A DNA stretch of 64,000 nucleotides from Streptomyces sp. NRRL F-5123. Its GTDB lineage: Bacteria; Actinomycetota; Actinomycetes; Streptomycetales; Streptomycetaceae. Each line of letters starts with the position of its first letter. The stretch's first letter is position 1. The DNA is taken from the NCBI RefSeq assembly GCF_000721495.1, contig NZ_JOHY01000002.1:248001-312000 (forward strand). The letters are read 5' to 3'. The notes under the pieces were generated by a model, which was not told the DNA's origin, did not search any database, and was given only the letters and a program-made list of their open reading frames with translations. Made by a program: the position numbers and the translations under genes. This document shows, one piece after another, positions 44,387-54,262 of this stretch.

Positions 44387-45028
44387 TTGAGCAAGCGCTC
44401 CGGAATCCTCGAGTTCGCGGTTCTCGGTCTGCTGCGCGAGTCCCCGATGCATGGCTACGAGTTGCGCAAGCGGCTCAACACCTCGCTCGGGGTCTTCCGG
44501 GCCTTCAGCTACGGGAGCCTGTATCCCTGTCTGAAGACGCTCGTCGCGGTGGGGTGGCTGGTGGAGGAGTCGGCGGTGGACAGCGATCCGCACGCCGCGC
44601 CTCTGGCCGGACGCCGTGCGAAGATCGTCTACCGGCTGACGGCGGCGGGCAAGGAGCACTTCGAAGAGCTCCTGGCCCACTCCGGTCCCGACGCCTGGGA
44701 GGACGAGCACTTCGCAGCCCGCTTCGCCTTCTTCGGTCAGACGTCCAAGGACGTCAGGATGCGAGTGCTCGAAGGGCGGCGCAGCCGCCTGGAGGAGCGC
44801 CTGGAGAAGATGCGCGTCTCACTGGCCCGCACCCGCGAGCGGCTCGACGACTACACGCTTGAGCTGCAGCGGCACGGCATGGAGTCGGTGGAGCGCGAGG
44901 TCCGCTGGCTCAACGAGCTCATCGAGACCGAGCGGGCCGGGCGCACGATGCGCTCGCCCGATCAGCGGGACGACAACGACAACAACCAAGAGAACGGCGG
45001 CCGACCCGAAGCCCGGGGAACCGCGTGA
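44387..45028 (+). CDS. PadR family transcriptional regulator
   Basis: A 213-residue regulator of PadR subfamily 1. The winged helix is [56 protein letters not shown], then [17 protein letters not shown], and a C-terminal dimerisation helix pair ([48 protein letters not shown]). The start is TTG 44387. Next on the same strand is the inositol-phosphate synthase gene, whose open frame even overlaps the padR stop (GTGA at 45025), so the PadR protein may control inositol supply for phosphatidylinositol and mycothiol (inference). Confidence 0.9.
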   Translation: MSKRSGILEFAVLGLLRESPMHGYELRKRLNTSLGVFRAFSYGSLYPCLKTLVAVGWLVEESAVDSDPHAAPLAGRRAKIVYRLTAAGKEHFEELLAHSGPDAWEDEHFAARFAFFGQTSKDVRMRVLEGRRSRLEERLEKMRVSLARTRERLDDYTLELQRHGMESVEREVRWLNELIETERAGRTMRSPDQRDDNDNNQENGGRPEARGTA

Positions 45029-45051
45029 CGATTACACAGGGAGCAACGGGT

Positions 45052-46134
45052 ATGGGTGCGGTTCGCGTAGCCATCGTCGGTGTGGGCAACTGCGCCACGT
45101 CGCTGGTGCAGGGCGTCGAGTACTACAAGGACGCTGACCCGGACGGCAAGGTGCCTGGTCTCATGCACGTGCAGTTCGGCGACTACCACGTGCGGGACGT
45201 CGAGTTCGTCGCCGCCTTCGACGTCGACGCGAAGAAGGTCGGCCTCGACCTCGCGGACGCCATCGGAGCCAGCGAGAACAACACCATCAAGATCTGCGAC
45301 GTGCCGCAGACCGGCGTGACGGTCCAGCGCGGCCACACCCTCGACGGCCTCGGCAAGTACTACCGGGAGACCATCGAGGAGTCGGCCGACGAGCCCGTGG
45401 ACATCGTCCAGGTGCTCAAGGACCGCCAGGTCGACGTGCTGGTCTGCTACCTGCCCGTCGGCTCCGAGGCCGCGGCGAAGTTCTACGCCCAGTGCGCCAT
45501 CGACGCCAAGGTCGCCTTCGTCAACGCCCTCCCGGTCTTCATCGCCGGCACCAAGGAGTGGGCGGACAAGTTCACCGAGGCCGGCGTGCCGATCGTCGGT
45601 GACGACATCAAGTCGCAGGTGGGCGCGACCATCACGCACCGCGTGATGGCCAAGCTGTTCGAGGACCGCGGTGTGGTCCTGGAGCGCACGATGCAGCTGA
45701 ACGTCGGCGGCAACATGGACTTCAAGAACATGCTCGAGCGCGAGCGCCTGGAGTCCAAGAAGATCTCCAAGACGCAGGCCGTCACCTCGCAGATCCCCGA
45801 CCGTGACCTCGGCGCCAAGAACGTGCACATCGGCCCGTCCGACTACGTGCAGTGGCTCGACGACCGCAAGTGGGCGTACGTCCGCCTTGAGGGCCGCGCC
45901 TTTGGTGACGTCCCGCTGAACCTGGAGTACAAGCTCGAGGTCTGGGACTCCCCGAACTCCGCCGGCGTCATCATCGACGCGCTGCGCGCCGCGAAGATCG
46001 CCAAGGACCGCGGCATCGGCGGCCCGATCCTGTCGGCGTCCTCGTACTTCATGAAGTCCCCGCCGGTGCAGTACTTCGACGACGAGGCCCGCGAGAACGT
46101 CGAGAAGTTCATCCGCGGCGACGTCGAGCGCTGA
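45052..46134 (+). CDS. ino1: Inositol-3-phosphate synthase
   Basis: A 360-residue NAD-dependent enzyme that isomerises glucose 6-phosphate to 1L-myo-inositol 1-phosphate, the start of phosphatidylinositol and mycothiol synthesis. [26 protein letters not shown] is the NAD-binding start; [27 protein letters not shown] and [29 protein letters not shown] contain the catalytic Lys-rich core; [18 protein letters not shown] closes the family signature. ATG 45052 with GGGAG 9 bases upstream is preferred over GTG 45025, which overlaps the padR stop. A strong hairpin follows at 46185. Confidence 0.95.
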   Translation: MGAVRVAIVGVGNCATSLVQGVEYYKDADPDGKVPGLMHVQFGDYHVRDVEFVAAFDVDAKKVGLDLADAIGASENNTIKICDVPQTGVTVQRGHTLDGLGKYYRETIEESADEPVDIVQVLKDRQVDVLVCYLPVGSEAAAKFYAQCAIDAKVAFVNALPVFIAGTKEWADKFTEAGVPIVGDDIKSQVGATITHRVMAKLFEDRGVVLERTMQLNVGGNMDFKNMLERERLESKKISKTQAVTSQIPDRDLGAKNVHIGPSDYVQWLDDRKWAYVRLEGRAFGDVPLNLEYKLEVWDSPNSAGVIIDALRAAKIAKDRGIGGPILSASSYFMKSPPVQYFDDEARENVEKFIRGDVER

Positions 46135-46184
46135 CACACCGCTCACACGGTGCGCGTCATTTAGCACCGCGCACGGCTCTCGCA

Positions 46185-46219
46185 CGGAAGGCCCTGGGTC
46201 GCGTACCCGGGGCCTTCCG
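46185..46219 (+). terminator. Terminator after ino1
   Basis: A 15-base stem, CGGAAGGCCCTGGGT (46185-46199) against ACCCGGGGCCTTCCG (46205-46219), with one T-G wobble and a five-base loop, 50 bases past the ino1 stop. Confidence 0.85.
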
Positions 46220-46239
46220 CGTCGTGTGAGGCTGTGCGC

Positions 46240-47547
46240 ATGGGCCTTCTGCGCGACCTGCGCGTTCTGCTGCGGCTGCCGGACTTCCGCCGGCTGCTCG
46301 GGGTGCGGTTGCTGTCCCAGCTGTCCGACGGCGTCTTCCAGATCGCGCTGGCCGCCTACGTGGTCTTCTCGCCGGAGAAGCAGGCCACCCCGGGGGCCGT
46401 CGCGTCCGCGATGGCGGTCCTACTGCTGCCCTACTCGCTGCTCGGCCCCTTCACCGGCGTGCTGCTCGACCGCTGGCGGCGGCGCCAGGTGCTGCTGTAC
46501 TGCAACCTGCTGCGGGCGGTGCTGTCCTGCGGGACCGCGGGGCTCATCCTGCTGCACGTCCCGGACTGGCTGTTCTACCTGTCCGCCCTGTCGGTGACCG
46601 CGGTCAACCGCTTCGTCCTCGCCGGGCTCTCCGCGGCCCTGCCCCGGGTGGTGGACCGGGGCGCCCTGGTGACCGCCAACGCACTCACCCCGACGACCGG
46701 CACCCTCGCGGCCACCGTGGGCGGCGGGGCCGCATTTGTGGTGCACCTCTTCGCCGCCGAGGGTGATGCGGCCGACGCCGCGACGGTGCTGCTCGGGGCT
46801 CTGCTCTATCTGTGCGCGGGCCTGGCGGCGCTGACCCTGGGCCGCGATCTGCTCGGCCCCGACCCGGAACGGGTGCGCCCGCGGGTGCTGTCCGCCGTCG
46901 CCGGCACCGCGCAGGGTCTGCGGAAGGGGCTGGGGCATCTGCGCCGCCGCCCGCCGGCTGCGCGGGCGATGGCAGCCATGACCGCGATGCGCTTCTGCTT
47001 CGGCGCGCTCACGGTGACCCTGCTGATGCTCTGCCGCTACTCCTGGTCCGACGCGTCCGACACCGACGCCGGCCTCGGCCTGCTGGGGTTGGCCGTGGGG
47101 TTGTCGGCCGCCGGGTTCTTCGCCGCCGCTCTCGTCACCCCGTGGGCCACCGGACGGCTCGGCACCTCCGGCTGGATCACCGTGTGCTGCGCCGCCTCGG
47201 CGGTGCTGCTGCCGCCGCTCGCCCTGTCGTTCACACTCGCGCCGATGATGCTCGCCGCGGTCCTGTTCGGCTTCACCACGCAGGGCGCCAAGATCGCCAC
47301 CGACACGGTCATCCAGGAGCAGGTGGACGACGCGTACCGGGGCCGGGTCTTCTCGGTCTACGACGTCGTCTTCAACGTCGCCTTCGTGGGAGCCGCCGCG
47401 GCCGCGGCGCTGATGCTCCCCGCCGACGGGCGCTCGTCCGTACTGGTCGTGTCCCTCGCGCTGATCTACGCCGCCACCGCGATCGGGATGGTGCGGGTCC
47501 GCGATGTTTCACGTGGAACACCGCGCGCGAGCACCCCGGCGGGCTGA
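46240..47547 (+). CDS. MFS transporter
   Basis: About 435 residues with twelve predicted helices. LPDFRRLLGVRLLSQLSDGVFQIALAAYVVF, LPYSLLGPFTGVLLDRWRRRQVLLYCNLLRAV (motif A) and IATDTVIQEQVDDAYRGRVFSVYDVVFNVAF match the MFS group related to MefA/enterobactin exporters. Substrate unknown. ATG 46240 has GAGG 9 bases upstream; GTG 46234 is possible. The last residues (RDVSRGTPRAS) are encoded by a parS-like site, and a second perfect parS lies just after the stop. Confidence 0.88.
   Translation: MGLLRDLRVLLRLPDFRRLLGVRLLSQLSDGVFQIALAAYVVFSPEKQATPGAVASAMAVLLLPYSLLGPFTGVLLDRWRRRQVLLYCNLLRAVLSCGTAGLILLHVPDWLFYLSALSVTAVNRFVLAGLSAALPRVVDRGALVTANALTPTTGTLAATVGGGAAFVVHLFAAEGDAADAATVLLGALLYLCAGLAALTLGRDLLGPDPERVRPRVLSAVAGTAQGLRKGLGHLRRRPPAARAMAAMTAMRFCFGALTVTLLMLCRYSWSDASDTDAGLGLLGLAVGLSAAGFFAAALVTPWATGRLGTSGWITVCCAASAVLLPPLALSFTLAPMMLAAVLFGFTTQGAKIATDTVIQEQVDDAYRGRVFSVYDVVFNVAFVGAAAAAALMLPADGRSSVLVVSLALIYAATAIGMVRVRDVSRGTPRASTPAG
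47506..47519. other. parS-like site 6 (GTTTCACGTGGAAC)
   Basis: One mismatch from consensus, in the last codons of the MFS gene. Confidence 0.87.
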
Positions 47548-47560
47548 CTCCGAGGGGCAT

Positions 47561-47574
47561 GTTTCACGTGAAAC
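47561..47574. other. parS site 7 (GTTTCACGTGAAAC, perfect)
   Basis: Perfect consensus and the centre of a 28-base palindrome (47554-47581, outer GGGGCAT/ATGCCCC). It lies in the 60-base gap between the convergent MFS and CCA-transferase genes, so its RNA could also serve as terminator for both. Confidence 0.95.
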
Positions 47575-47607
47575 ATGCCCCCGCTCGCCCGGCAGGAAGG
47601 CCCACTC

Positions 47608-49074
47608 TCAGCCGGCGGACTGCGCCGCCCACCACTCGTGCAGGGCCGCGGTTGCGGCCTCCTCGCCCAGCGGGCCGTTCTCCAGCCGCAGCTCCAGCAG
47701 ATACTGGTACGCCTTGCCCACCACAGGCCCCGGCGGGATTCCCAGCACGGACATGATCTGGTTGCCGTCCAGGTCGGGCCGGATCGCATCCAGCTCCTCC
47801 TGCTCCTGGAGTTCGGCGATCCGCGCCTCCAGGCTGTCGTACGTCCGCGACAGCGCCGCCGCCTTGCGCTTGTTGCGGGTCGTGCAGTCGGAGCGGGTCA
47901 GCTTGTGCAGCCGCTCCAGCAGCGGCCCCGCATCCCGTACGTAGCGGCGCACCGCGGAGTCGGTCCACTCGCCGCTGCCGTAGCCGTGGAAGCGCAGGTG
48001 CAGCTCGACCAGCCGGGAGACGTCCTTCACCAGCTCGTTGGAGTACTTCAGCTGAAGCATGCGCGCCTTGGTCAGCTTGGCACCCACCACCTCGTGGTGG
48101 TGGAAGGAGACCCGGCCGTCCGACTCGAAGCGCCGGGTCTTCGGCTTGCCGATGTCGTGCAGCAGCGCGGCCAGCCGCAGCACGAGGTCCGGCCCGTCGT
48201 CCTCCAGGTCGATGGCCTGCTCCAGCACCGTCAGGGTGTGTTCGTAGACGTCCTTGTGCCGGAAGTGCTCGTCACGCTCCAGCCTCAGGGCCGACAGCTC
48301 GGGCAGCACCCGGTCGGCGAGCCCCGTGTCCACCAGCAGCCGCAGCCCCTTGCGGGGGTTGTCGGAGAGGATCAGCTTGTTCAGCTCGTCCCGGATCCGC
48401 TCGGCGGAGACGATCTCGATCCGGTCGGCCATCTCCGTCATGGCGGCGACCACCTCGGGCGCCACCTCGAAGTCCAGCTGGGCGGCGAAGCGGGCGGCAC
48501 GCAGCATCCGCAGCGGATCGTCGGAGAAGGACGCCTCAGGTGCCCCCGGAGTACGCAGCACCCGGGCGGCTAGGTCGTTGAGGCCGCCGTAGGGATCGAT
48601 GAAGTCGCTCTCGGGCAGCGCCACCGCCATCGCGTTGACCGTGAAGTCCCGGCGGACCAGATCCTCCTCGATGGTGTCGCCGTAGGAGACCTCGGGCTTG
48701 CGGGACGTACGGTCGTACGCCTCGCTGCGGTAGGTGGTGACCTCGATCTGGAAGCCGCGTGTCACGCCGTCCAGCCCCTGCGCCTTCTTCATGCCGCCGA
48801 CCGTGCCGAAGGCGATGCCGACCTCCCACACCGCGTCCGCCCACGGCCGCAGGAGCTTCAGGACCTGCTCGGGGCGCGCGTCGGTGGTGAAGTCCAGGTC
48901 GTTGCCGAGCCGGCCCAGCAGGGTGTCCCGGACCGACCCGCCGACCAGGGCGAGCGCGAACCCGGCAGCGCGGAAGCGGCGCCCCAGGTCCTCGGCTACG
49001 GGCTCGACCCGGCGGGAGGCCTGTGCGGCACCGGCGGACGACGGGGTCTGAGCGGCATTGTTGGCATTCGGCAC
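47608..49074 (-). CDS. pcnA: CCA tRNA nucleotidyltransferase
   Basis: About 488 residues. The class II nucleotidyltransferase head is ALVGGSVRDTLLGRLGNDLDFTTDARPEQVL (GGxVRD and the DxD metal pair), then the RNA-binding RRDFTVNAMAV and DPLRMLRAARFAAQLDFEV. An HD domain (LLHDIGKPKTRRFE, FHHHEVVGA) follows. It adds or repairs the 3'-CCA of tRNAs. GTG 49074 (VPNANNAAQ) matches the family start. There is no ribosome site, and TACCCT at 49093-49088 fits a -10 box seven to eight bases before the codon, so the mRNA is probably leaderless. Confidence 0.93.
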   Translation of the reverse strand: MPNANNAAQTPSSAGAAQASRRVEPVAEDLGRRFRAAGFALALVGGSVRDTLLGRLGNDLDFTTDARPEQVLKLLRPWADAVWEVGIAFGTVGGMKKAQGLDGVTRGFQIEVTTYRSEAYDRTSRKPEVSYGDTIEEDLVRRDFTVNAMAVALPESDFIDPYGGLNDLAARVLRTPGAPEASFSDDPLRMLRAARFAAQLDFEVAPEVVAAMTEMADRIEIVSAERIRDELNKLILSDNPRKGLRLLVDTGLADRVLPELSALRLERDEHFRHKDVYEHTLTVLEQAIDLEDDGPDLVLRLAALLHDIGKPKTRRFESDGRVSFHHHEVVGAKLTKARMLQLKYSNELVKDVSRLVELHLRFHGYGSGEWTDSAVRRYVRDAGPLLERLHKLTRSDCTTRNKRKAAALSRTYDSLEARIAELQEQEELDAIRPDLDGNQIMSVLGIPPGPVVGKAYQYLLELRLENGPLGEEAATAALHEWWAAQSAG

Positions 49075-49279
49075 AACGTAAAAGGGTACGGGTCCGCGAG
49101 TGCCCCGCGCGCACAGGTTTCCCGGCCCGGCCGGGCTCCGGTACCAAGCCCGTATCAACCCGTCCCAAGCTGCCGTCCACGGCACTGCGGCACAGCGCCG
49201 ATCGTTACCATGCCAACACGCACATCGGATGGACCAGCACGGCAGACGATCAGATCCACAGACGAGGACGGGCGAACGC

Positions 49280-51607
49280 GTGGGCGAGGCGGCACAGTCA
49301 CCCGGAAAGTCCCCGTCCCGGGTCCGGCGCCGGATGGCGCGGCTCCTGGCTCTGGCTACCGGCGGAGCTTTGCTGACCGGACTGCTGCAGGCCACCGCCG
49401 CGCCCGCCGCCCAGGCGGCGGCCCCGTCCGGCTCGCGTGCGGTCGCGGTCTCGCTGGACGTCCTCACCCCGCGCATCCCCGCCAAGGGCAGCACGATCAC
49501 CGTCTCCGGTCGGCTGACCAACAACGGCAAGTCCGCCGTCACCGACGCCCACGTCGGCCTCCGGGTGCGCTCCGACGGCCGCCTGGAGACCCGCAGCGCC
49601 CTCAAGAACGCCGCCTCCCGGACCGGCTACAGCTACGCGCAGGACGGCGACGAGGTCAAGGGGTACACCACTGACGTCGAGGACCTCCCGGTGGGCGGGA
49701 AGAGCACCTTCAGCATCAGCGTCCCGGCGAGCGCCCTCGATTTCACCGACGCCGGCGTCTACCAGCTGGGCGTCGCGCTGGAGGGCAGCACCTCGTCCGA
49801 CTCGACGGAGCACGTCGTCGGCATCAACCGCACCTTCCTGCCCTGGTACGGCGAGGACGATGCCACCGGCACCAAGCACACCAAGATCAGCTACCTGTGG
49901 CCGCTGATCGACACCTCGCACATCGCACCGCGCGGTGACACCGACTCCCAGCGCAGCCCGATCTTCCTCGACGACGAGCTCGCCGCCGAGCTGGCGCCGG
50001 GCGGTCGGCTGCGGACGATGGTCGACCTGGCCAGGAATCTGCAGGTGACCTGGGTTGTCGACCCCGACCTGCTCGCCACCGTGGAGTTCATGACCAAGGG
50101 CTACCGGGTCGCGGGCCCCGGCGGCGACGTCACCAAGACCACCGCGGGGACGGGCACCGACCTCGCCAAACAGTGGCTGAAGGACCTCAGGCTCGCGGTC
50201 GCCGGCGACCAGGTGATCGCCCTCCCGTTCGGTGACACCGACCTCGCCTCCGTGGCCCACCAGGGCCAGAAGGTCCCGGGCACCACGGGCTACTTGAAGA
50301 CCGGTGCGGCACTCGGGCTGAGCACCGTCGAGACGATCCTCGGCGATACGCCGACCGCGGACGTGGCCTGGCCGGTGGACGGTGCGATCGACCCGTCCAT
50401 CGTCTCGGTCGCCCGGACCGGCGGCGCCAAGCGGATCATCGCCCGCAGCGACACCTTCCACGAGAGCGAGGGCCTGGACTACACCCCGAACGCGGCCCGG
50501 CCGATCGGCAAGGGCACCACCGCCGTGGTCAGCGACGCAACGCTGTCCACCACCTTCATCGGTGCCATGTCCGACCCGCAGGACGCCGATCTCGCGGTGC
50601 AGAGCTACATCGCACAGACGCTGATGATCACCATGGAGGCGCCGGAGAGGCAGCGCTCGGTGGTGGTCGCGCCGCAACGGATGCCCACCGCGGCCCAGGC
50701 CCGGGCCATGGCGGAGGCGGTCCACGAGACCTCGGCAGCGGCGTGGGCCACACCGGTCTACTTCGACGAGGCGGCCTCCGCCCACGCCGACTCTCGCGCG
50801 AACCGCTCGGTGCCGTCGTCGAAGGCCTATCCGGCGAAGCTGCGCAAGCAGGAGTCGACCGTCCAGGACTTCACGCAGATCAGTGAGACCCAGAAGCACC
50901 TCAACACCTTCGTGGTGATCCTCACTCGCCAGGACCGCGTCACCGTCCCGTTCGGCAACGCGGTGCTGCGTTCGATGTCCACCAGCTGGCGTGGGGACCT
51001 GGCGGGCGCCGCGGCCTACCGCAACGCGATCGGCTTCTACCTCACGGACCTCATCGAGTCGGTCCGCATCATCGACAAGACGGCGCTGACGCTGTCCGGA
51101 CGCAGCGGCACCATCCCGATCACGGTGAAGAACGAACTCAGCCAGCCGGTGAACGTGGTGCTGAAGCTCACGTCGGGCGCCAACATCCGGCTGGAGATCA
51201 AGGACGCCGACCAGCCGATCACCATCGAGGGCGGCCACACCCGTACCCTGAAGTTCCAGACCAAGGCCAGCGCGAACGGGACGGTCAACGTCGTCGCTGC
51301 CCTCTACACCGTGGACAATCAGATGTACGGGAGGTCCACGGCCTTCGACGTCCACATCAACAAGGTCACCGACCTCGTGATGCTCGTCATCGGCGCCGGA
51401 CTGCTGCTCCTGGTCCTGGCCGGGGTACGGATCTACCGTCAGCGAAAGAAGCTGGCCGCCGCGGGCGGCGGTGACGACGGCGAGGACGGCGGGGACAGCG
51501 ACGGGGATCCGGACGGAGACGACCCGGAGCAGCCGGGTGACCCTGCCGCTGACACCGGGCAGGAAACCTGGGAGCCATCACCAGCAGGTGAGAAAGTGGA
51601 CGGGTAG
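49280..51607 (+). CDS. DUF6049 family exported membrane-anchored protein
   Basis: About 775 residues. After a short basic start, RMARLLALATGGALLTGLLQATAAPAAQA is a signal peptide. The long extracellular part starts with an Ig-like domain (VSLDVLTPRIPAKGSTITVSGRLTNNGKSAVTDA) and ends with a second beta domain (ITVKNELSQPVNVVLKLTSG). One C-terminal helix (VTDLVMLVIGAGLLLLVLAGVRIY) with a basic and then acidic tail anchors it. GTG 49280 has GAGGACG upstream. It sits directly before murJ (26 bases), the conserved place of this family, suggesting a role in envelope assembly (inference). Divergent from pcnA. Confidence 0.87.
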   Translation: MGEAAQSPGKSPSRVRRRMARLLALATGGALLTGLLQATAAPAAQAAAPSGSRAVAVSLDVLTPRIPAKGSTITVSGRLTNNGKSAVTDAHVGLRVRSDGRLETRSALKNAASRTGYSYAQDGDEVKGYTTDVEDLPVGGKSTFSISVPASALDFTDAGVYQLGVALEGSTSSDSTEHVVGINRTFLPWYGEDDATGTKHTKISYLWPLIDTSHIAPRGDTDSQRSPIFLDDELAAELAPGGRLRTMVDLARNLQVTWVVDPDLLATVEFMTKGYRVAGPGGDVTKTTAGTGTDLAKQWLKDLRLAVAGDQVIALPFGDTDLASVAHQGQKVPGTTGYLKTGAALGLSTVETILGDTPTADVAWPVDGAIDPSIVSVARTGGAKRIIARSDTFHESEGLDYTPNAARPIGKGTTAVVSDATLSTTFIGAMSDPQDADLAVQSYIAQTLMITMEAPERQRSVVVAPQRMPTAAQARAMAEAVHETSAAAWATPVYFDEAASAHADSRANRSVPSSKAYPAKLRKQESTVQDFTQISETQKHLNTFVVILTRQDRVTVPFGNAVLRSMSTSWRGDLAGAAAYRNAIGFYLTDLIESVRIIDKTALTLSGRSGTIPITVKNELSQPVNVVLKLTSGANIRLEIKDADQPITIEGGHTRTLKFQTKASANGTVNVVAALYTVDNQMYGRSTAFDVHINKVTDLVMLVIGAGLLLLVLAGVRIYRQRKKLAAAGGGDDGEDGGDSDGDPDGDDPEQPGDPAADTGQETWEPSPAGEKVDG

Positions 51608-51632
51608 CCGGAGACAATAAGGTGGGGCACTG

Positions 51633-54122
51633 ATGAACGCACCGTATGACGGTGACCGCGACTCTGCGGGCCAGATGCCCCAACCCCCCGACCAGGGTCC
51701 GACGGCACCTGACCCGTATCTGCAGAACACGTATGCCTACGATCCGTACCAGCAGCAGGATCCGGCGCAGTGGCAGCAGCAGCCCGGCTACCAGCAGCAG
51801 GACCCCTACCCGGACGCGGCGCAGTATCCGCAGTATCCGGCGGCGGACGCGCCGGGCCCGGGCCAGGAGCAGCAGGGCCAGGACTACGACGCCTTCGCGC
51901 ACCTCTTCCGGGACCAGCAGCCGCAGTATCCGCAGCAGGACAACGGCTACCAGCAGGGCTACCCGCAACAGCAGGGCGGCTACGACCCGCACACCGGCTA
52001 CCAGCAGGGCGGGTACGAGCAGGGCTACCCGCAGCAGCAACAGGGCTATCCGCAGGACGGCGGCTACCAGAGCGGCCAGAGCGGCTATCAGCAGGGCGGC
52101 GGCCACCAGGAGTATCAGGCGCAGCAGTACGGCTACCCCGCCGGCTATCCGCACGTGCCGTCGGCGAACGAGACGACCGGCTTCTCGCTGCCGGTCTTCC
52201 AGGACACCGGCTACGCCCAGGAGATGTACCGCGGCGAGGCGTACGGCGACGCGCGCTACGCCGACCAGCAGTACGTCGACCCGCGCTACGCGGACTCCCG
52301 CTACGGCTACCCCTACCAGCAGCCTTACCAGGAGCCGTACCAGCAGCCCTACGAGGACCCGCGGCAGCAGCAGTACCCGCCGCAGGACTATCAGCAGCCC
52401 GGGCACTCGCCGCAGGGCCCGCAGCAGGGCGCTCCCGCCGGCACGGGCGCGCCCCGGCGGGCGGCCCCCGCCCCCGCCCCGGCGGCCAAGGGCGGCGGCA
52501 TCCTCAAGTCCAGTGCCCTGATGGCCGCGGGCACCCTGGTGTCCCGTCTCACCGGCTTCGTGCGCACCCTGGTGATCGCCGCCGCGATCGGCGTGGCGAC
52601 CCTCGGCGACTCCTACGCCGTCGCGAACACCCTGCCGACGATGATCTACATCCTCACCATCGGCGGCGGCCTGAACTCGGTGTTCGTCCCGCAGCTGGTG
52701 CGGGCGATGAAGGACGACGAGGACGGCGGCTCGGCGTACGCCAACCGGCTGCTGACCGTGGTGATGGTGGTGCTCGGCGGCATCGTCGCAGTCACCGTGA
52801 TCGCGGCGCCGCTGCTGATCCGGCTGATGTCCGCCAAGATCGCCGACAACCCTGACACGTACGACGTGGCGATCGCCTTCGCCCGCTACTGCCTGCCCAC
52901 GATCTTCTTCATGGGCGTCCACGTGGTCATGGGCCAGGTACTCAACGCGCGCGGCCGCTTCGGCGCGATGATGTGGACCCCGGTGCTGAACAACATCGTG
53001 GTGATCTTCACCTTCGGCATGTTCATCTGGGTCTACGGCTCCTACAGCACCACCCGGATGGACGCCACCACCATCACCCCCGAGGGCGCCCGGCTGCTGG
53101 GCATCGGCACCCTGCTCGGCCTGGTGGTGCAGTCGCTGGCGATGCTGCCCTACCTGCGCGACGCCGGGTTCAGATTCCGCCCGCGCTTCGACTGGCGCGG
53201 GCACGGGCTCGGCAAGGCCGCCAAGCTCGCGAAGTGGACTTTCTTCTTCGTGCTCGCCAACCAGGCCGGCCTGATCGTGGTCACCCAGCTCGCCACCTGG
53301 GCGGGCGCCAACGCCGACAAGAGCGGCTTCCAGGGCACGGGCATCACGGCCTACAACAACGCGCTGCTGATCTGGCAGATGCCGCAGGCGATCATCACGG
53401 TGTCGGTGATGGCCGCGGTGCTGCCGCGGATCTCGCGTGCCGCCGCCGACGGCGACATCACCGCGGTCCGCGACGACATCTCCTACGGCCTGCGGACCTC
53501 GGCGGTCGCGATCGTGCCCGCCGCCTTCGCGTTCCTCGCCCTGGGCGTGCCGATGTGCACCCTGCTCTACGCCAGCACCAACGCGGGGTCGGCCCGCAAC
53601 ATCGGCTTCATCCTGATGGCCTTCGGCGGTGGCCTGATCCCCTACTCCGTGCAATACGTCATCCTGCGCGGCTTCTACGCCTTCGAGGACACCCGCACCC
53701 CCTTCTACAACACCGTGATCGTCGCCGCCGTCAACGCGGCGGCCTCCGGCTTCTGCTTCCTGGTGCTGCCCGCCCGCTGGGCGGTGGTCGGCATGGCCTT
53801 CTCCTACGGCCTGGCCTACGCGGTCGGCGTCGGGGTGGCCGTCAAGCGACTGCGCGCCCGGCTGGGCGGCGATCTCGACGGCCGCCGGGTGGTCCGCACG
53901 TATGCCCGGCTCGTCGGGGCCTGCATCCCGGCCGCCGCGATCGCCGGGATCGCGGTGTGGGTCCTCAGCGACAAGCTGGGCGGCGGGGTGACCGGGTCGC
54001 TGGCGTCGCTGGTGGTCGGCGGCGGTCTGCTCGGGGGCATCTTCCTGCTGATCGCGAAGCAGATGCGGATCCAGGAGCTGAACGGCATGATCGGCATGGT
54101 GCGGGGGCGGCTCGGGCGCTGA
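51633..54122 (+). CDS. murJ: MurJ lipid II flippase with long Gln/Tyr-rich N-terminus
   Basis: An 829-residue protein. Residues 1-~280 are disordered, dominated by YQQ/GYP/QQG repeats. From ~286 (GGGILKSSALMAAGTLVSRLTGFVRTLVIAAAIG) begins the MurJ/MviN membrane core of about 14 helices, with MIYILTIGGGLNSVFVPQLVRAMKDDEDGG and GGGLIPYSVQYVILRGFYAFEDTRTPFYNTV. MurJ moves lipid II across the cytoplasmic membrane for peptidoglycan synthesis. ATG 51633 has AATAAGGTGGGG upstream. The next gene encodes the pseudokinase that in Mycobacterium tuberculosis is fused to the MurJ C-terminus. Confidence 0.94.
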   Translation: MNAPYDGDRDSAGQMPQPPDQGPTAPDPYLQNTYAYDPYQQQDPAQWQQQPGYQQQDPYPDAAQYPQYPAADAPGPGQEQQGQDYDAFAHLFRDQQPQYPQQDNGYQQGYPQQQGGYDPHTGYQQGGYEQGYPQQQQGYPQDGGYQSGQSGYQQGGGHQEYQAQQYGYPAGYPHVPSANETTGFSLPVFQDTGYAQEMYRGEAYGDARYADQQYVDPRYADSRYGYPYQQPYQEPYQQPYEDPRQQQYPPQDYQQPGHSPQGPQQGAPAGTGAPRRAAPAPAPAAKGGGILKSSALMAAGTLVSRLTGFVRTLVIAAAIGVATLGDSYAVANTLPTMIYILTIGGGLNSVFVPQLVRAMKDDEDGGSAYANRLLTVVMVVLGGIVAVTVIAAPLLIRLMSAKIADNPDTYDVAIAFARYCLPTIFFMGVHVVMGQVLNARGRFGAMMWTPVLNNIVVIFTFGMFIWVYGSYSTTRMDATTITPEGARLLGIGTLLGLVVQSLAMLPYLRDAGFRFRPRFDWRGHGLGKAAKLAKWTFFFVLANQAGLIVVTQLATWAGANADKSGFQGTGITAYNNALLIWQMPQAIITVSVMAAVLPRISRAAADGDITAVRDDISYGLRTSAVAIVPAAFAFLALGVPMCTLLYASTNAGSARNIGFILMAFGGGLIPYSVQYVILRGFYAFEDTRTPFYNTVIVAAVNAAASGFCFLVLPARWAVVGMAFSYGLAYAVGVGVAVKRLRARLGGDLDGRRVVRTYARLVGACIPAAAIAGIAVWVLSDKLGGGVTGSLASLVVGGGLLGGIFLLIAKQMRIQELNGMIGMVRGRLGR

Positions 54123-54262
54123 CGGCGCCCGCCGCGCGCTGCCGCGCCACCCGCGGGCAACCATCGCGGGCCGCCGTGTGTCGTGCATAGAGCCGGAGTG
54201 CGGGCACAATTGTCCTCGGCTCGATGTGAGATCGTGCACTGGATGGGGAGGCAGGAACGACG

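Noticed and set aside
51633..52490. Separate Gln/Tyr-rich gene before murJ
   Set aside because: The reading frame is continuous into the MurJ core and no good internal start with a ribosome site is seen, so it is an N-terminal extension.
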